DNA of 64,000 nt from Myceligenerans salitolerans (GTDB taxonomy: Bacteria > Actinomycetota > Actinomycetes > Actinomycetales > Cellulomonadaceae): the NCBI RefSeq assembly GCF_017349295.1, contig NZ_JAFMPK010000047.1, forward strand, positions 547,295-611,294, given 5' to 3'. Both the position numbers and the translations under genes were made by a program. Shown here piece by piece: positions 59,819 to 64,000 of this stretch. A model generated the notes under the pieces. It was not told where the DNA came from, ran no database searches, and worked only from the letters and a program-made list of their open reading frames with translations. The stretch's first letter is position 1. Each line of letters opens with the position of its first letter.

Positions 59819-61767
59819 GCGAGAGCACCGAGCAGGGACGCGGACCCGTCGAGGACGTGGCCGCCACCGAGCCCGTGGCCGAAACTCCCGAGACGTCCGC
59901 GGCCGAGGAGACCTCGCCCTCGGAATCGGCACCTGAGGCCACGACGGCGGAGGAGACGACGGCGGAAGAGACGACGGCGGAGCAGGCCTCCGGGCACGCG
60001 GCGGTCACCGAGGACGCGGCGGACGACGGGTCCGCCACGGCAGACGGCGCTGTCGCATCCGGCGACGCTGCCGCGGAGCCCGCGCCTCAGGACACGACGG
60101 CCCAGGCCGTGGCGGAGCAGGGAGCCGACGCATCGGCGGGACCGGAGGCGCAGCCGGCCTCCGAAGCGGCGGACGAGGCGCAGCCCGCTGCCGACGCAGC
60201 GCCCGACGCGCAGCCGGCCACCGAAGCAGCCGACGACGAGCAGCCGGCCACCGAGGCAGCCGACGAGCCGGAGGGTACGAATCAGCAGCCGGAGGCGAAG
60301 CCGGCCGCTTCCTCTCCCGCGCCGTCGGCCAAGCCTGGCGTCCCGAAGCCCTCGGCGATCCCTTCGCCTGCCGCGCTGGCCAGGCCCCGTCCCCCGAGGC
60401 CCGGTGGCCCGAACCCGGCGGCTCCGGCCGGGCGGCCCGCGGCGGCCGCGCAGTCCGCGCCCTCCGCCCCGCCGGTGCCCGTGGTCCCCGTGGTGGATGA
60501 CGTCGCCGCGACCGCCGAGGCCGAGAAGCACGGCCGCGTGGCCGAGGACGGCACCGTGTACGTCATCGAGCGGTCCGGCGAGCGAGCCGTCGGCCAGTTC
60601 CCCGGGGTCGGCACGTCCGAGGCGCTGAGCCTCTACGTGCGGCGCTATCTCGACCTCGTCGCGAAGGTGTCGCTCTTCGAGACCCGGCTCGACAGCGCCG
60701 ACCTGTCGGTCAAGGAGATCGACCAGACCCTCGCCAAGCTCGCCGAGGAGACCGCCGAGCCGGCCGCCGTCGGCGACCTGGACGGCCTGCGGTCCCGGGT
60801 GGAGGGCCTGAAGGGCCGAGCCGCGGAACGCCGGGCCGCCCTGGAGAGCGAGCGCGCCGCCGCCAAGGCGGAGGCCGTCAAGGCGCGGGAGGCGATCGTC
60901 GAGGCCGCCGAGAAGATCGCCGGCACCGATCCGAACAAGATGCAGTGGCGACCCGCCGGGGAGGAACTGCGCGCGCTCCTGGACCGCTGGAAGGCCGCAC
61001 AGCGCGGTGGTCCGCGTATCGACCGGGGCACGGAGGAGTCTCTCTGGAAGCGGTTCAGCCACGCCCGGACCGCGTTCGACCGCGAACGACGCCACTTCTT
61101 CGCCGACCTGGAGCAGCGGAACAAGGAGGCCAAGGCCACCAAGGAACTGCTCGTCTCGGAGGCCGAGGCACTGTCCGACAGCACCGACTGGGGCTACACC
61201 GCGGGTGCCTACCGCGACCTCATGTCCCGGTGGAAGGCGGCCGGCCGGGCTTCGCGCAAGGACGACGACGCGCTGTGGGCGCGGTTCCGCGCGGCGCAGG
61301 ACAAGTTCTTCCAGGCGCGGGACGCCGCCAACGCGGCGATCGACGCCGAGTACGGGGAGAACCTCAAGGTGAAGGAGCAGCTTCTCCTCGAGGCCGAGAA
61401 GCTGGTCCCGGTCAAGGACCTCACGTCCGCCAAGCGGGCGCTCCGCGGAATCCAGGATCGCTGGGACGAGGCGGGCAAGGTGCCCCGTCGCGACATCCAG
61501 CGTGTGGAGAACCGGATGCGCGCCGTGGAGAACGCGATCCGCGACGCGGAGCAGGACCAGTGGCGTCGCAGCAATCCCGAGACGAAGGCCCGCGCGGAGG
61601 GCGCGGCCGCGCAGCTGGAGTCCGCGATCGCCGACCTCGAGTCCGACCTGGAGTCCGCGCGCGCCAAGGGGGACGACCGGAAGGTCTCGGAGCTGGAGTC
61701 CTCGCTCGCGGCGCGACGGTCCTGGCTCGAGCAGGTCGTGCGGGCCGCAGAGGACAGCACCGCCTGA
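59815..61767 (+). CDS. DUF349 domain protein with long acidic low-complexity N-terminus
   Basis: A 650-residue protein. Residues 1-235 are disordered, made of AEETTAEETTAEQ and QPATEAADDEQPATEAAD repeats followed by a Pro/Ala-rich stretch. Residues 240-640 hold several DUF349 helical repeats, each with a W-K/RA motif (LLDRWKAAQRGGPRIDRGTEESLWKRFSHAR, LMSRWKAAGRASRKDDDALWARFRAAQ, GIQDRWDEAGKVPRRDIQRVENRMRAVE). Coiled-coil propensity is high. DUF349 proteins have been tied to ribosome or stress functions in some bacteria, but the role is open. Coupled to the cyclophilin gene. Confidence 0.9.
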   Translation: MSESTEQGRGPVEDVAATEPVAETPETSAAEETSPSESAPEATTAEETTAEETTAEQASGHAAVTEDAADDGSATADGAVASGDAAAEPAPQDTTAQAVAEQGADASAGPEAQPASEAADEAQPAADAAPDAQPATEAADDEQPATEAADEPEGTNQQPEAKPAASSPAPSAKPGVPKPSAIPSPAALARPRPPRPGGPNPAAPAGRPAAAAQSAPSAPPVPVVPVVDDVAATAEAEKHGRVAEDGTVYVIERSGERAVGQFPGVGTSEALSLYVRRYLDLVAKVSLFETRLDSADLSVKEIDQTLAKLAEETAEPAAVGDLDGLRSRVEGLKGRAAERRAALESERAAAKAEAVKAREAIVEAAEKIAGTDPNKMQWRPAGEELRALLDRWKAAQRGGPRIDRGTEESLWKRFSHARTAFDRERRHFFADLEQRNKEAKATKELLVSEAEALSDSTDWGYTAGAYRDLMSRWKAAGRASRKDDDALWARFRAAQDKFFQARDAANAAIDAEYGENLKVKEQLLLEAEKLVPVKDLTSAKRALRGIQDRWDEAGKVPRRDIQRVENRMRAVENAIRDAEQDQWRRSNPETKARAEGAAAQLESAIADLESDLESARAKGDDRKVSELESSLAARRSWLEQVVRAAEDSTA

Positions 61768-61808
61768 TCCGGCGACGCCGGCCGGCCTCGGACGGCCGGC
61801 GCACGGGT

Positions 61809-61850
61809 CACGGCCCCGGCACCCTGTGGACAGCGGGTGCCGGGGCCGTG
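61809..61850. terminator. Strong terminator hairpin after the DUF349 gene
   Basis: CACGGCCCCGGCACCC (61809-61824) pairs perfectly with GGGTGCCGGGGCCGTG (61835-61850). A smaller GCCGGCC/GGCCGGC hairpin lies just upstream (61777-61800). Confidence 0.8.
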
Positions 61851-61868
61851 CCGTCCTAGGCTGGAACG

Positions 61869-62546
61869 GTGCGACTGGCCAGACTTCTCGACCCACGCCC
61901 GGCACCCCTGCCGCTGGTGGTGACACCGGAACAGGTGGGTGGCCCGGTGGCGTGGCAGGACCTGATGCGGTGTGGAGCGCTCACCGCCGTCCGGGACGCG
62001 TCCCTCGACACCACCGGCGCCGTGGCGGTGCCCGCCTCCGCCCACGTCACACCCGCTCATCGTGCCCTGGCCCTGATCGCCTCGACGGGGGCCGGCGCGC
62101 TTCCCGCGCGCGCCGTCCTGGCCGGCGTGTCCGCGGCGTGGATCCACACAGGTCTGCGCGACGGCCGACCCGCACCACGGCTTCCCGTCGGGGACAGTCG
62201 CCTCGAGGTGGCCCACGACGCCACGGTCCGCCGCCCGGACGTCTCCACCGGGACGATCGTGCGCTGCTCCCCCGGCCTGGCGAGCGACACCATGGCACTC
62301 GCCGGCGTTCCTGTCACGACGCCCGTACGCACCGCCGCGGACGTCGCCTGCCGGCTCCCGTTCGACCACGCGGTGCCCGTCCTGACCGCGCTGGCGGCGG
62401 GAAGCGCCGACCTGGCCGCGGTGGACCTGCGCGTCGTGGAGCGCCTCCTGGAGGCACGTCGCCGTGTCGTCGGCCGGCCCGCCGCCCGCCGTGCCCTCGC
62501 CGCGGCGCGTGCTCACGCGAACGGGACCGGCGCGTCAGGGCGCTGA
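61869..62546 (+). CDS. Uncharacterised protein, weakly AbiEi/endonuclease-N-domain-like
   Basis: A 225-residue protein that I do not recognise with certainty. The middle (ALPARAVLAGVSAAWIHTGL, GTIVRCSPGLASDTMALAGVPVTTPVRTAADVACRLPFDHAVPVLTAL) follows the layout of actinobacterial proteins with an AbiEi-type antitoxin-like domain that lack the DUF559 nuclease part: repeated-use of SLAGVPVTTPLRTAVDLA-like strand. The C-terminus is Ala/Arg-rich helix. No partner toxin is adjacent. TAGGCT (61857-61862) 6 bases before GTG 61869 indicates a leaderless transcript. Confidence 0.5.
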   Translation: MRLARLLDPRPAPLPLVVTPEQVGGPVAWQDLMRCGALTAVRDASLDTTGAVAVPASAHVTPAHRALALIASTGAGALPARAVLAGVSAAWIHTGLRDGRPAPRLPVGDSRLEVAHDATVRRPDVSTGTIVRCSPGLASDTMALAGVPVTTPVRTAADVACRLPFDHAVPVLTALAAGSADLAAVDLRVVERLLEARRRVVGRPAARRALAAARAHANGTGASGR

Positions 62547-62608
62547 CTCCTCACGACGGACGGCGCCTCGTCTCCGGTTTCGCCGTGTGCACCGGTTCGG
62601 CCGCGAGC

Positions 62609-63709
62609 TCAGCGCGCGCGATCCCTGTCGCGGCTCGGCTGAACCCGCTTCGGCTCCCCGGGCTGCTTGGGATACTCGGGCGGGTAGGGCAGGTCGCCGA
62701 GTCCGTCCGCCTCGTCCCGGTCGGCGAGGTCGAGCGCGGGACGCAGGTCGCAGTCGAGGCCGGGGTCCCGATCGGCACGCAGTGGCGCGAAGAGGTCGCC
62801 CACCTCGGCGAGCCGGCGCGGGGCCGTGCGCACGTCGAAGTCGTCAGGATGCACCTCACCTACCTCGTCCCAGTTCAGCGGCATGGAAACGGTGGCACGC
62901 GCGTTGGCGCGGATCGACCACGCGGACGCGATGGTTCGGTCCCGCGCCATCTGGTTGTAGTCCACGAAGACCTTCTGTCCGCGTTCCTCCTTCCACCACT
63001 TCGTGGTGACCCGGTCCGGGAGGCGCCGCTCCAGCTCCCGCCCCACGGCGATCGTGGCACGACGAGCCTGGGTGAACGTCCACTCCGGCGCGAGCGGCAC
63101 GAACACGTGCAGCCCGCGTCCGCCGGAGGTCTTCGGGTATCCGGTCATCCCGAGCTCGTCCAGGAGTTCACGCAGGTGCGGCGCGACGGCCGCGGCGTCC
63201 TCGTAGTCGGTGCCGGGCTGCGGGTCGAGATCGATGCGGAGCTGGTCGACCCGCTCGGTCGCGTCGTCTCCGGGCCCTCGCCGGACGGGCCACGGATGGA
63301 ACGTGAGGGTGCCGATCTGTGCCGCCCACACCGCGACGGCGGGCTCGGTCGGGCAGACCTCGTCGGCAGTGCGACCGGACGGGAAGGCGATCCGCGCGGT
63401 CTCGACCCAGTCCGGTGCGCCCTTGGGAATGCGCTTCTGGTAGAACGCGTCCCCGTGGCCGTCGGCCCGCGTCGCCATGACCGCGTCCGGTGACCAGCCC
63501 TTCGGCCAGCGTTCCAGCGTGGTGGGGCGGTGGAGCAGAGCGCCGGTGATGCCGTCCGCGACCTCGGCGAAGTACCGCACGACGTCGAGCTTGGTCAGCT
63601 CACCACCGGCGTCCGACGCGGGGAACACGACCCGGTCCGGCGACGAGACGCGCACGGTGCGCCCTGCGACCTCGACCTCGGCGGCCTGGGACTTCTTCGC
63701 TGGAGCCAT
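62609..63709 (-). CDS. LigD-type polymerase/primase (PolDom) protein of NHEJ
   Basis: A 366-residue archaeo-eukaryotic primase-family protein equal to the polymerase domain of LigD. The start VSSPDRVVFPASDAGGELTKLDVVRYF is the usual PolDom opening; the metal pair is in LRIDLDPQPG, and YPKTSGGRGLHVFVPL holds the nucleotide-binding Ser/His. The C-terminal 60 residues are charged and proline-rich. It fills and tailors broken DNA ends with ribo- or deoxynucleotides. It lies 195 bases downstream of an ATP-dependent ligase gene on the same strand, so ligase and polymerase are separate genes here. Confidence 0.92.
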   Translation of the reverse strand: MAPAKKSQAAEVEVAGRTVRVSSPDRVVFPASDAGGELTKLDVVRYFAEVADGITGALLHRPTTLERWPKGWSPDAVMATRADGHGDAFYQKRIPKGAPDWVETARIAFPSGRTADEVCPTEPAVAVWAAQIGTLTFHPWPVRRGPGDDATERVDQLRIDLDPQPGTDYEDAAAVAPHLRELLDELGMTGYPKTSGGRGLHVFVPLAPEWTFTQARRATIAVGRELERRLPDRVTTKWWKEERGQKVFVDYNQMARDRTIASAWSIRANARATVSMPLNWDEVGEVHPDDFDVRTAPRRLAEVGDLFAPLRADRDPGLDCDLRPALDLADRDEADGLGDLPYPPEYPKQPGEPKRVQPSRDRDRAR

Positions 63710-63815
63710 GGGCCCAACGTACGCCGGGTGGCCGACATCGACGAGGCGGACGCCACCGCGCGCCTCCGGAACCCACCGCCGCCGACGGGGCAGGACCGAG
63801 CGGGACGCGGTACCG

Positions 63816-63920
63816 CCTCAGCGCACGGGTGCCCGCTCAGCGCAGGAGCGCGGCCGGCGTACGGTGCCCGCTCACCACTTAGGCCGCTCACCACAGGGGC
63901 CCGCTCAGCGCATGGTGCCC
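63816..63920. repeat. Degenerate repeats around the ligase stop codon
   Basis: Variants of CCGCTCAGCGCA-GGTGCC occur at about 63816, 63834, 63870, 63884 and 63902. The last copy contains the stop codon and final codons of the ligase gene, so the others look like decayed tandem copies of its 3' end. Confidence 0.5.
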
Positions 63921-64000
63921 GGCGCGCCGGGCAGCAGCTCCGTGAGGTCGAAGCCGACCGGTTCGACCAGCTGGTCGTACGTGCACGAGGCGGGGTCCCG
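63905..64000 (-). CDS. ATP-dependent DNA ligase, C-terminal fragment (runs off the window)
   Basis: The last 31 codons of a minus-strand gene cut by the window edge. They read RDPASCTYDQLVEPVGFDLT, then ELLPGAPGTMR and stop. A C-terminal RDPxSCTxDQLxEPV followed by a DL-x-ELL tail is typical of actinobacterial ATP-dependent DNA ligases of the LigB/LigC/LigD-ligase type. It probably forms a functional unit with the PolDom gene downstream. The missing part lies beyond position 64000. Confidence 0.7.
   Translation of the reverse strand, partial: RDPASCTYDQLVEPVGFDLTELLPGAPGTMR

Noticed and set aside
61869-62546. Complete toxin-antitoxin system
   Set aside because: Similarity to AbiEi-type domains is weak and no toxin gene is adjacent; the PolDom gene is on the other strand.
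1-64000. tRNA genes, insertion sequences, prophage or integrase genes
   Set aside because: No cloverleaf, transposase, terminal inverted repeat or integrase motif was recognised by reading; a tRNA search program would be decisive.

Overview
The window is very GC-rich actinobacterial chromosome. Mycothiol biosynthesis (mshC), two F420-type flavin-like oxidoreductases, PAC2, DUF5703, leaderless GTG/ATG starts a few bases after TANNNT -10 boxes, an IdeR/DtxR iron box and a SOS box of the Gram-positive type all fit. The wealth of secreted glycan hydrolases suggests a soil or plant-associated member of Micrococcales, perhaps near Cellulosimicrobium, Isoptericola or Promicromonospora. That family assignment is inference. 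No tRNA, rRNA, CRISPR array, insertion sequence or prophage was recognised.

Layout. 0-8 kb is an accessory region: DinB-like and VOC proteins, an M24-fold protein lacking metal ligands, a 23S rRNA methyltransferase (Erm) behind a leader-peptide attenuator, a PadR regulator with a hydrolase, and a TetR regulator divergent from a DrrAB-type exporter. 8-10.5 kb holds a CNNM/CorC pair behind a strongly structured leader. 10.5-15.1 kb holds an iron-box heme oxygenase, a secreted I36-like/papain-like two-domain protein and an AfsR-type SARP-NTPase-TPR regulator. 15.3-24.4 kb is a housekeeping block (uppP, DUF5703, mshC, PAC2, M20 peptidase) whose gene content recalls the Rv2125-Rv2141c region of Mycobacterium tuberculosis. 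24.4-28.5 kb has a GH18 chitinase, an M3 peptidase and a DUF6314 protein. 28.5-32.1 kb is a second resistance-like cluster: an ABC-F protein behind its own leader peptide, an aminoglycoside-phosphotransferase remnant and an FAD monooxygenase. 32.3-36.4 kb carries two DUF4190 proteins, a GNAT enzyme and aspS.

37-55 kb is a carbohydrate island: a TetR-controlled Opp-type ABC importer with a GH3 beta-glucosidase, then a group of secreted enzymes sharing F5/8 (discoidin) domains (a clan GH-A enzyme, a DUF1996 protein and a GH16 beta-glucanase) with two LacI regulators and matching AGAGCGCTCT operators. 55-64 kb returns to conserved genes: an Rv2578c-like radical SAM protein interrupted by a mini-intein and preceded by a SOS box, hisS, a cyclophilin, a DUF349 protein, and an NHEJ polymerase-domain protein downstream of an ATP-dependent DNA ligase that runs off the window.

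How the genes work together. The two ribosome-protection genes (erm and abc-F) share a promoter motif and both use leader peptides, which suggests one antibiotic-responsive, WhiB7-like circuit. The sugar locus couples outer hydrolysis of beta-glucan or chitin to uptake and intracellular cleavage. The SOS-box radical SAM gene and the NHEJ genes are candidate DNA-damage functions.
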